Assembly: GCA_029239545.1 (NCBI GenBank)
Contig: JARBUQ010000268.1
Coordinates: forward strand, 1-6,627
DNA length: 6,627 nt
Direction: 5' to 3'
From: Paenibacillus sp.
GTDB lineage: Bacteria > Bacillota > Bacilli > Paenibacillales > NBRC-103111
Under the pieces are notes generated by a model. The model saw only the letters and a list, made by a program, of their open reading frames with translations. It was not told where the DNA came from and ran no database searches. A program made the position numbers and the translations under genes. Each line of letters opens with the position of its first letter. The stretch's first letter is position 1. This document shows, piece after piece, positions 1 through 5,620 of the stretch.

Positions 1-239
1 GCCAAATGCTCGCTCTCTGAGGTAACGATACTGACAACATCAATATCGTCGCGTTCCAGCAGCACAGTTGGGTCCGTATATAGATCTTGGATTCCATAAC
101 GCTCTCCAGCCGCAATGACTGCTTCTTCCCTTATATCACATATCGCTTTAACTTCCACGTAAGGCAGAGCCAGATAAGCTTCCAAATGACAAACTCCCCA
201 GCTTCCGAGACCGATAACAGCTGCCCTAACTTTTTTCAT
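1..239 (-). CDS. Gfo/Idh/MocA-family NAD(P)-dependent oxidoreductase, N-terminal part (3' end beyond window)
   Basis: The reading frame starts at ATG (239..237) and stays open to the left edge, so only the first 80 residues are visible. They form the start of a Rossmann domain. The nucleotide-binding motif GLGSWG spans residues 10-15. Asp35, in AICDIR at the end of the second strand, is the kind of acidic residue that usually favours NAD over NADP. Residues 66-75 (IDVVSIVTSE) match the family strand before the EKP motif, which would lie past the edge. The family oxidises or reduces sugars, inositols and related hydroxy compounds in the cytoplasm. Over this stretch it aligns without gaps to the other Gfo/Idh protein of the cluster (start at 2501), with 41 of 80 positions identical by manual count. 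It is the last visible gene of the operon, 19 bases after the SDR stop. The start is supported by AAAGAGG seven bases upstream. Family assignment is firm; substrate is unknown. Confidence 0.9.
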   Translation of the reverse strand, partial: MKKVRAAVIGLGSWGVCHLEAYLALPYVEVKAICDIREEAVIAAGERYGIQDLYTDPTVLLERDDIDVVSIVTSESEHL

Positions 240-246
240 ACCCACA

Positions 247-253
247 CCTCTTT
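247..253 (-). promoter_or_regulatory. Ribosome binding site of the left-edge Gfo/Idh gene
   Basis: AAAGAGG on the minus strand, seven bases before the ATG at 239. It lies in the 19-base gap after the SDR stop codon and fixes the start of the truncated dehydrogenase. Confidence 0.7.
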
Positions 254-258
254 CACAC

Positions 259-1035
259 CTAAGCATTTTTACCAAAAACAACTCCACCGTCTATGTACAA
301 AGGAGAACCCATCATAAACTTACTATCGTCAGAGGCCAGGAACAAAGCCGCTAAAGCTACATCCTCAGGCCTGCCGAGCTCACCGCTTAGTTGACGTGAC
401 TTCAAGGCGGATACTGCTGCTTCTGGATTATCATAGGACGTCTTCAAGTAGTTCTCCACGAATGGAGTCATGATGGTACCCGGCAGCAGAGCGTTCACTC
501 GGATGTTATATGCGGCGTAATCCACTTGCATCGATTTAGTGAGAGACAGAACAGCCCCCTTCGTTGCCGCATATGAAGCACGTCTGGCTAATCCTATCTC
601 AGCAATACACGAGGACATGTTGATGATCGAGCCGAATCGTTGTTTCATCATATGCGGGAGCACGTATTTGCTTGGCAAATAGACTCCCTTGATATTAATG
701 GACATAATCCGATCCCATACATCCGGCTCAAGCTCATGCAGGGCACCTACCCCACTGATTCCGGCATTATTGAACAGAACATCGATTCGGCCGTAAAGGG
801 CGATTACTTCCTCTGCGAGCCTCGACATTTCCTCAGAATTCGTTACATCCGCACGGATGAAATGAGCTTGACCGCCCGCCTCACGAATTTGTAGCACCGT
901 GTCGTTCCCTTTATCTATATCGAGATCGTTCACGATAACTGTCGCACCTTCTTGTGCGAACAAGAGGGCAGAGCACTGACCGATTCCTGAGCCTGAACCG
1001 GTAATTATACACACCTTGTTAGAGAGTCGCATCAT
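259..1035 (-). CDS. Classical short-chain dehydrogenase/reductase (SDR)
   Basis: A complete 258-residue protein, the normal length for a classical SDR. The cofactor motif TGSGSGIG is at residues 12-19. Asp37 in VIVNDLD, at the end of the second strand, suggests NAD(H) preference. NNAG is at 89-92. The catalytic tetrad is complete: Asn114, Ser142, Tyr155 and Lys159, with Tyr and Lys in SYAATKG. The substrate/cofactor loop contains LLPGTIMT (183-190), and the protein ends with the usual YIDGG segment near 247-251. It would catalyse NAD-dependent oxidation of an alcohol, or the reverse, on a small cytoplasmic substrate. The FabG-like sequence does not identify that substrate. Two adjacent ATG codons begin the frame; the first is chosen because GAGG lies ten bases upstream. 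It starts six bases after the RidA stop, so the two are probably co-translated from one message. Function within the cluster is inferred as a redox step. Confidence 0.93.
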   Translation of the reverse strand: MMRLSNKVCIITGSGSGIGQCSALLFAQEGATVIVNDLDIDKGNDTVLQIREAGGQAHFIRADVTNSEEMSRLAEEVIALYGRIDVLFNNAGISGVGALHELEPDVWDRIMSINIKGVYLPSKYVLPHMMKQRFGSIINMSSCIAEIGLARRASYAATKGAVLSLTKSMQVDYAAYNIRVNALLPGTIMTPFVENYLKTSYDNPEAAVSALKSRQLSGELGRPEDVALAALFLASDDSKFMMGSPLYIDGGVVFGKNA

Positions 1036-1041
1036 TTACAT

Positions 1042-1449
1042 TTAACCTCGATTGCTAAGAGTAGTTGACCGTATCGCAGGCACATAGGCTACCGCATCCA
1101 TCTCGATCAAATAAATGCCAATCCCGCAAGTAATCGTAGTGCGAGTAGGAAACGGTTCATTAAGCAGTTTCTTATATACCTCATTGTAGCCAGGAACATC
1201 CTCAGGACGGGATAAATAGGAGTTGATTTTGACGATATGATCCAGTGTAAGGCCGGATGCTTGAAGAATCGTTTCAATATTACGCAGCGTTTGTGCAGTC
1301 TGCTCTTCGATCGTGCCGCCTGTCACTTGCCGGGTCGCAGGATCAACACCCACTTGGCCGGAGATATAGACGAAATCTCCCGCTACGAGCGCTTGTGAGA
1401 AAGGCAGTGGAAACTCTGGAGCTTGATTGGTATGAATTTGTTGAGACAT
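1042..1449 (-). CDS. RidA/YjgF/YER057c/UK114-family protein, probable enamine/imine deaminase
   Basis: A complete 135-residue protein covering the whole single-domain RidA fold. Family landmarks are SGQVG at 30-34, YNEVY at 88-92, the catalytic arginine Arg103 in PTRTTI, and Glu116 in IEMDAVAY, which corresponds to the conserved acidic residue near the C-terminus (Glu120 in E. coli RidA). Active members are trimers that hydrolyse reactive enamines or imines released by PLP enzymes, giving a 2-oxo acid and ammonia. The Arg-to-Glu spacing here is 13 residues, versus 15 in E. coli RidA, so this is a subfamily with a shorter hairpin rather than the housekeeping copy. The tail after residue 122 is somewhat longer than in E. 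coli RidA. It lies between a Gfo/Idh and an SDR gene, downstream of a PLP enzyme, which suggests a pathway-specific role. The ATG is supported by AAGGG seven bases upstream. Confidence 0.93.
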   Translation of the reverse strand: MSQQIHTNQAPEFPLPFSQALVAGDFVYISGQVGVDPATRQVTGGTIEEQTAQTLRNIETILQASGLTLDHIVKINSYLSRPEDVPGYNEVYKKLLNEPFPTRTTITCGIGIYLIEMDAVAYVPAIRSTTLSNRG

Positions 1450-1456
1450 ATGATCA

Positions 1457-1463
1457 CCCTTCT
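1457..1463 (-). promoter_or_regulatory. Ribosome binding site of the RidA-family gene
   Basis: AGAAGGG on the minus strand, seven bases before the ATG at 1449. It sits in the longest intergenic gap of the window (1450..1502, 53 bases). I see no convincing promoter or terminator hairpin in that gap. Confidence 0.65.
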
Positions 1464-1502
1464 TTGATTAAAATGATTGGTTGCTGCGCGTAATGCGACT
1501 GA

Positions 1503-2501
1503 TTAGGCGAGCAATATTTCAATACCCTCGGCTGCCGAACGAACGATCGCTTCCGCCACTTCGATGCCGTGAATAGCGTCAGGGAATGACGTCTGCACAG
1601 GATCAGCGCCTTCTGCGATGCAACTGCAAATATACTCAAGCTGCTCACGAAGAGCACCCTGAGCATAACCATTCCTCACCCGATGAATATGCAGATCCGG
1701 TGTATGCCTACCCTCGGAATCCCACATTTCAAGTCCGGTCCCACGATTGTCGAATTGTGCGTTCCCTTTGCTTCCGATCACTTCTATACAATCGTTCATC
1801 GTGATGTCGGCTTCATCGGGAGTCATCCAATTGCTGTGCAGAAAAGCAATGGCGCCATTATGGAATTCCAGGCAACCCCACAGAATATCCGGCGTGTCCG
1901 CTCCAGTGACCCATTTGCCGTAAGCTCTCACACGCTTCACTCTGCTCTGTGTATACCACAGCGCCAGATCAATATCATGAACAGCTGACAAATAGGCGGA
2001 ATGCGTGCGGCTGTAGGTATGGAACATCCCTTTGGTTCTCGCCCTCTTGAAATACATACTCTGAGGCACTCCCAAGGTACCCTTTCGGATCGATTCCTCA
2101 ATTTCCGCATAACGGGGCTCGAAGCGCAGAATATGTCCAGGTATCACATGTCGGCCATTGCGTTCAGCCGCTTCCAGCATGAGCTTTGCTTCCTTTGCTT
2201 GAATGGACACCGGCTTCTCCACCAGGACATGTTTGCCGGTATTCAGCCCCTGCAGGACGATCTGCAGTCGATTCTCCTCGGATGTGACCACGCTGACCAA
2301 GTCGATCTCTTCCCTGTTCAGAAGCTCCGAGCTGTCCATGAACCGATGTGCGACCTGGAAGCGATCGCCGGTTTCCTGAAGGATGTTCTCCCGATTATCA
2401 CAAATCGCGGTTATCTCGACATTGGGGATCGAACGGTAAGCTTCCAAGTGACACTGCCCCCAGCCCCCCAAACCGATAACAGCCACTCTGAGCTTATCCA
2501 T
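1503..2501 (-). CDS. Gfo/Idh/MocA-family NAD(P)-dependent oxidoreductase
   Basis: A complete 332-residue protein, typical for the family. The N-terminal Rossmann domain carries GLGGWG at 10-15, Asp35 in AICDNR (suggesting NAD preference), and the family motif EKP at 95-97 with the expected catalytic Lys96. The C-terminal alpha/beta domain includes AVHDIDLALW (173-182), whose His175 and Asp178 match the conserved HxxD of sugar and inositol dehydrogenases. The likely reaction is NAD-dependent oxidation or reduction of a hydroxyl on a sugar, cyclitol or similar compound in the cytoplasm; the substrate is unknown. The frame is open upstream to 2678, but that extension is a shadow of the preceding gene. 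The start at 2501 has AGGAGG eight bases upstream and aligns exactly with the start of the paralog at 239. It overlaps the end of the PLP-enzyme gene by 8 bases, implying translational coupling. Confidence 0.94.
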   Translation of the reverse strand: MDKLRVAVIGLGGWGQCHLEAYRSIPNVEITAICDNRENILQETGDRFQVAHRFMDSSELLNREEIDLVSVVTSEENRLQIVLQGLNTGKHVLVEKPVSIQAKEAKLMLEAAERNGRHVIPGHILRFEPRYAEIEESIRKGTLGVPQSMYFKRARTKGMFHTYSRTHSAYLSAVHDIDLALWYTQSRVKRVRAYGKWVTGADTPDILWGCLEFHNGAIAFLHSNWMTPDEADITMNDCIEVIGSKGNAQFDNRGTGLEMWDSEGRHTPDLHIHRVRNGYAQGALREQLEYICSCIAEGADPVQTSFPDAIHGIEVAEAIVRSAAEGIEILLA

Positions 2502-3648
2502 GCTCGCTCCCTCCTCTGGATGTTTGATCATATTGCTGTAAAACGGTGATAAACCGGTCAATATCATTGGAGTTGTTGAATACATGGACGGATGCTCTGA
2601 TCCGACCATCCCCGCCCCATACATAGATGCCTTCTTCCTGCAGCCTGGCAGCAACTTGATCTCCTTGCTCACAAGCAAAGCTGATATTGCCTGCCCGCAG
2701 CTTCGGCTCCCGAGGTGTCATGAGCTCATAACCCGACTCAGTCAGACGTTCCAGCAAATACCCGCCAAGCTTCAGGATATGCGACTCCACCTCGTCAATA
2801 CCTGTATTCAGCAGCAGCCCTGTAGAGAAATTCATCGTATAAATAGCCGGATAATTCGGAAACCCAAGCTCGAACTTGCGCGCATCGTCATAAAAATCGA
2901 AGGCTGTATATCGTTCCTCATGGAATAACTCCTTCACACCGCGCCAGCCTGCTGATACTGGAAGCAGATCGCCGAGCCTTGCCGGATTAATAGCCAGAAT
3001 GCCCAGACCATGTACAGACATCAGCCATTTGTAAGAGCTGCATACGATCACGTCTGCATACTCCAGATCAACTGGAATGGCTCCAAGCGATTGCGTTGCA
3101 TCGAGCAGCAGGATGGCATTAGTCGGACGCAGCCTGGCATAGAGAGACTGATAATCCAGTCTTGCTCCACTGACGAAGCTGACATGGCTGGATACGACCA
3201 GCCTTGTGCGATCGTCCACCTGTTCCAGCAAATCGTCTACGCTAACCTGCCACTCGCGATGATGAACGAGCCGCACCTCGACCCCATGCTCCTGAAGCAG
3301 CAGCGCCGGGAATACCCCTGACGGAAACTCCAGCGAATGGATCACGATATTGTCTCCCGCCTTTAGACGTAGAGCCTGAATGATCATAGTTATAGCTTCA
3401 GAAGCGTTGGAGACAAGGGCAATATCCTGGGCGCGGGCATTCAGCAATCGAGCGAGATTGCTGCGGAGGGACTCTTCGATCACCGTGTTTTTGCTGCGGC
3501 CAATCGGTCCCAGCTCACGATTACGAATATAAGTCTCTAGTGCCTGTGCGCTCCCCCTATGCGGAGGAGTCTCCGCGCCGCTGTACAACCAGGTACAGGA
3601 CTCCAAGCCATGGAATGAAGCTTTAGGTATCAATGATTGAATAGACAA
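2494..3648 (-). CDS. Class V aminotransferase-fold PLP enzyme, TTG start
   Basis: A 384-residue fold-type I PLP enzyme of the class V/NifS-like superfamily. Visible landmarks are the phosphate-binding stretch VSNASEAI (79-86), EFPSG at 107-111 in the cofactor-stacking region, SHVSFVSG (154-161), Asp183 and Gln186 in DATQSLGA that contact the PLP ring, the Schiff-base Lys207 in SSYKWL, KFELGFPNY (258-266), and Arg351 in RIRASVHVFNN, the likely substrate carboxylate anchor. The region before Arg351 lacks the catalytic Cys loop of SufS/NifS desulfurases, so sulfur transfer is unlikely. Aminotransferase, epimerase, lyase or beta-elimination chemistry are all possible. The TTG start is chosen because AAAGGAGGT lies six bases before it, whereas an in-frame ATG at 3678 has no Shine-Dalgarno and would put that site inside the coding region. 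The gene follows the MBL gene after 45 bases and overlaps the Gfo/Idh gene by 8 bases. Confidence 0.92.
   Translation of the reverse strand: MSIQSLIPKASFHGLESCTWLYSGAETPPHRGSAQALETYIRNRELGPIGRSKNTVIEESLRSNLARLLNARAQDIALVSNASEAITMIIQALRLKAGDNIVIHSLEFPSGVFPALLLQEHGVEVRLVHHREWQVSVDDLLEQVDDRTRLVVSSHVSFVSGARLDYQSLYARLRPTNAILLLDATQSLGAIPVDLEYADVIVCSSYKWLMSVHGLGILAINPARLGDLLPVSAGWRGVKELFHEERYTAFDFYDDARKFELGFPNYPAIYTMNFSTGLLLNTGIDEVESHILKLGGYLLERLTESGYELMTPREPKLRAGNISFACEQGDQVAARLQEEGIYVWGGDGRIRASVHVFNNSNDIDRFITVLQQYDQTSRGGSEHG
2510..2515 (-). promoter_or_regulatory. Ribosome binding site fixing the Gfo/Idh start at 2501
   Basis: AGGAGG on the minus strand, eight bases before ATG 2501 and inside the last codons of the PLP-enzyme gene. 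It rules out the much longer upstream extension of this frame and supports translational coupling across the 8-base overlap. Confidence 0.85.
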
Positions 3649-3654
3649 AGCAGT

Positions 3655-3663
3655 ACCTCCTTT
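3655..3663 (-). promoter_or_regulatory. Strong ribosome binding site for the TTG start of the PLP enzyme
   Basis: AAAGGAGGT on the minus strand, an almost full complement to the 16S rRNA 3' end, ending six bases before TTG at 3648..3646. It lies in the 45-base gap after the MBL stop. It decides the start in favour of TTG over the in-frame ATG ten codons upstream. Confidence 0.85.
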
Positions 3664-3693
3664 TATACAATCCAGCATTATTTCATTCTTGTC

Positions 3694-4431
3694 TTATAGA
3701 TTCGGAGGCAAATCCAACTGTTCGAAGCAGCGATGGGCTCGGGCGATATGCTCTCCGGCACGGTTCACTACGAAGGTACCATGCCCGGGGTACAGCCGAT
3801 CAAATTTCAGCTCATGAAGCTTGGCAATGCTTGCTGCATACTCCTGAATGCTGCAGTCCCAGCTGTTCTGTACATAAATCTTCCCATTGGCAAAGATCGT
3901 ATCCCCCGCAAACAAGGAACGGAATCCGCCCTCCTCCATGACGAAGCTGACATGCCCTCGAGAGTGTCCCGGTGTGTCCAAGACTTGAAGCTCCAATTCG
4001 CCTACCTTTATCCGATCACCCTCAAGCAAATGGCCCGCAACCGGACAAGCCGGATATTGAAAATCAGCCTCATAAACCCCTGCCCGCTTGGCAGCGTTCA
4101 CGCTCGTTCGCTCCATATCGCCCTGCTCCAGCCATGGAGCTGCTTCCTGGGCAGCATATACCTTCAAACCGTATTCCTTGTGAAAATAATAGGCTCCCGC
4201 GGCATGATCTCCATGAATATGCGTGAGCAGCAAGCTTTTTACCTTCGACATTGGAATTCCACAGCCCTCTATGCGCGCTACGATTAACTCTGGTGCCAGT
4301 CCGCTGCCAGCGTCAATCATCGCATACTCTCCACCGCCATCAATTACGTACACATTGCAATCCCGGGAATGGCTCAGCTCACTGCCATAAGCTCCGCTCC
4401 CGACCCAATAAACACAATCCGATATTTGCAT
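3694..4431 (-). CDS. Metallo-beta-lactamase-fold hydrolase, glyoxalase II-like
   Basis: A complete 245-residue single-domain MBL-fold protein. The hallmark THIHGDH is at 70-76, giving metal ligands His71, His73, Asp75 and His76. The remaining ligands are His156 in DTPGHSRGH, Asp177 in FAGDTIF and His217 in YPGHG, so all seven residues of a glyoxalase II-type dinuclear site are present. Family members hydrolyse thioesters, esters, lactones or related bonds, and the sequence does not say which. There is no signal peptide, so it acts in the cytoplasm. It lacks the extra C-terminal domain of true glyoxalase II and has no RNase-type extension. It starts one base after the stop of the M20 gene, with AGAGG five bases upstream, which itself overlaps the end of that gene. 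This tight coupling suggests that it acts on a product or side product of the same pathway. Confidence 0.93.
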   Translation of the reverse strand: MQISDCVYWVGSGAYGSELSHSRDCNVYVIDGGGEYAMIDAGSGLAPELIVARIEGCGIPMSKVKSLLLTHIHGDHAAGAYYFHKEYGLKVYAAQEAAPWLEQGDMERTSVNAAKRAGVYEADFQYPACPVAGHLLEGDRIKVGELELQVLDTPGHSRGHVSFVMEEGGFRSLFAGDTIFANGKIYVQNSWDCSIQEYAASIAKLHELKFDRLYPGHGTFVVNRAGEHIARAHRCFEQLDLPPNL

Positions 4432-4432
4432 C

Positions 4433-5620
4433 CTAACCTCTTTCTATCGGCTGTCCGAACCCTAAGGCCAGCTGAAGATAAAATTCGGCCGCCTGCTCAA
4501 CCTCAAGCACCGACACCCATTCTTCTTTGGAATGGGCTTGAGCAATCGAGCCTGGGCCGAACACAATAGTTGGAATGCCAGCCTTCTGCAGCTTGCTGGC
4601 GTCACTGCTATAGGAGACGCCTACCGGCTCGTCAGACAGATCCATCAGGCGCGCTGCGGATCGGGCATAGGGAACGATGAGTGAATCCGGGTGTGTATTC
4701 AAGGCTCCATCCAGCAGCAGCTCCCTGATACTGAATGAGATCGACAACTGATTCTCATCAGCAAATGACCTCAATCTGTTCTCGAACTCCTCCAATACGT
4801 GCTGCGGATCTTCTCCAGGTATAATGCGGCGATCAATCTCAATTTCACATCGTTCCGGCACAATATTAATTTGCGTACCGCCGTTAATCGTACCGACTAC
4901 GATCGTCGGTGAACCGCATAGCGGATGGCGGATCCTATCCGCATCCAACTCCGGCTCTATTTGTTCCTCTATATATTGGATCACTCGCATCATCTGTTTA
5001 ATCGCGCTGTTGCCTTCCTTGGGCATGGAGCTATGCGCTGCCTTGCCGTGGGTCGTGACCGAGAATCTTACACAGCCCTTGTGGGCGATTACGATCTCCA
5101 GATTGGTTGGCTCTCCGACTACAGCGCTAGCAATCGGCATGTTCATAGCCATAAAGGCTCTCAAGCCACGGAACTCAAACTCTTCATCCACGGCAGCGCA
5201 GAGCACTATATCCGCAGCAAGCCGCTCCGGATGCTCCGCACATTGCTTCATCATCCACATCATGCCCGCCAAGGAGCCTTTCGCATCACAGGCGCCTCTT
5301 GCATAGAGGCGACCGTCACGATAGTTCGGAGTAGTGGGATCGACCATGGAACCAAGCGACACTGTATCCATGTGCGTTTCGAATAACAAGGTTTGCTCCG
5401 CATGACCGGTTCTAAGCTCGATCACAAGATTGTCTCTTCCGGGTAACACTGGATGGCGAGTAACCTTTACCCCCGTCCCCTCAAAAAAACGCTCCACATA
5501 CCGGCTCACCTCTTGTTCACCACGAGCCCCGTCGCCGTAATGAGGGTTTACGCTTTGAATGCGCACAAGATCGTCCAGAATGCGGACGGAAGGATGGTAA
5601 TTGTTCAGCTCTTCCTTCAT
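4433..5620 (-). CDS. M20-family metallohydrolase (ArgE/DapE/carboxypeptidase G2-like amidohydrolase)
   Basis: A complete 395-residue protein with the M20 architecture: a catalytic domain interrupted by a dimerisation domain at roughly 180-295. Metal ligands are His83 (in HMDTV), bridging Asp112 (in GACDAKG), Glu147, Glu170 (in VVGEPT) and His363 (in QAHSKEEW). Glu146 is the expected general base beside Glu147, and Asp85 orients His83. In the dimerisation domain His196 (GKAAHSS) and Asn252 (TQINIVP) match conserved substrate-site residues. The family cleaves amide bonds, for example N-acetyl from ornithine, N-succinyl from diaminopimelate, or peptide and folate bonds. Annotations such as acetylornithine deacetylase would be over-specific, as no arginine gene is nearby. 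The ATG is supported by GGAGG nine bases upstream and overlaps the previous stop as ATGA. It probably makes an early hydrolytic cut in the pathway. The protein is cytoplasmic, with no signal peptide. Confidence 0.94.
   Translation of the reverse strand: MKEELNNYHPSVRILDDLVRIQSVNPHYGDGARGEQEVSRYVERFFEGTGVKVTRHPVLPGRDNLVIELRTGHAEQTLLFETHMDTVSLGSMVDPTTPNYRDGRLYARGACDAKGSLAGMMWMMKQCAEHPERLAADIVLCAAVDEEFEFRGLRAFMAMNMPIASAVVGEPTNLEIVIAHKGCVRFSVTTHGKAAHSSMPKEGNSAIKQMMRVIQYIEEQIEPELDADRIRHPLCGSPTIVVGTINGGTQINIVPERCEIEIDRRIIPGEDPQHVLEEFENRLRSFADENQLSISFSIRELLLDGALNTHPDSLIVPYARSAARLMDLSDEPVGVSYSSDASKLQKAGIPTIVFGPGSIAQAHSKEEWVSVLEVEQAAEFYLQLALGFGQPIERG
5545..5558 (-). promoter_or_regulatory. Possible catabolite-responsive (cre-like) element inside the M20 gene
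   Basis: TCAAAGCGTAAACC on the minus strand, near codons 21-26 of the M20 gene. It fits the Bacillus CcpA consensus TGWAARCGYTWWCW at 11 of 14 positions by manual comparison, including the central AAGCG. CcpA sites inside early coding sequence can act as roadblocks in Firmicutes. The match is imperfect, lies in coding sequence and may be chance. Confidence 0.2.

Noticed and set aside
1036..1041. ATGTAA start-stop sequence between the RidA and SDR genes
   Set aside because: Minimal AUG-stop elements can regulate translation, but six bases in a short AT-rich spacer are easily chance, and no supporting structure is visible.
1260..1276. Inverted repeat TTGAA-n7-TTCAA inside the RidA gene
   Set aside because: The arms are only 5 bases, the repeat is in coding sequence, does not fit a cre or other known operator well, and is expected by chance at this length.
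1450..1502. Search for a promoter or terminator in the longest intergenic gap
   Set aside because: Only a 3-base-pair hairpin around CGCATTACGCG and no T-run or paired -35/-10 boxes are visible, so the gap is most simply a spacer within the operon.
2001..2549. Plus-strand open frame of 182 codons
   Set aside because: It is antisense to the Gfo/Idh gene, shows no recognisable domain, and is readily explained as a shadow of a well-supported minus-strand gene. The same holds for 3733..4287, 4824..5306 and 4925..5386.
2502..2678. Upstream extension of the Gfo/Idh reading frame by 59 codons
   Set aside because: It overlaps the PLP-enzyme coding region, adds residues with no family match, and the start at 2501 has AGGAGG at good spacing and matches the paralog's start.
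4433..5620. Naming the M20 gene argE or dapE
   Set aside because: The M20 motifs are shared by many amidohydrolases, and the neighbours are not arginine or lysine biosynthesis genes, so a specific symbol is not justified.
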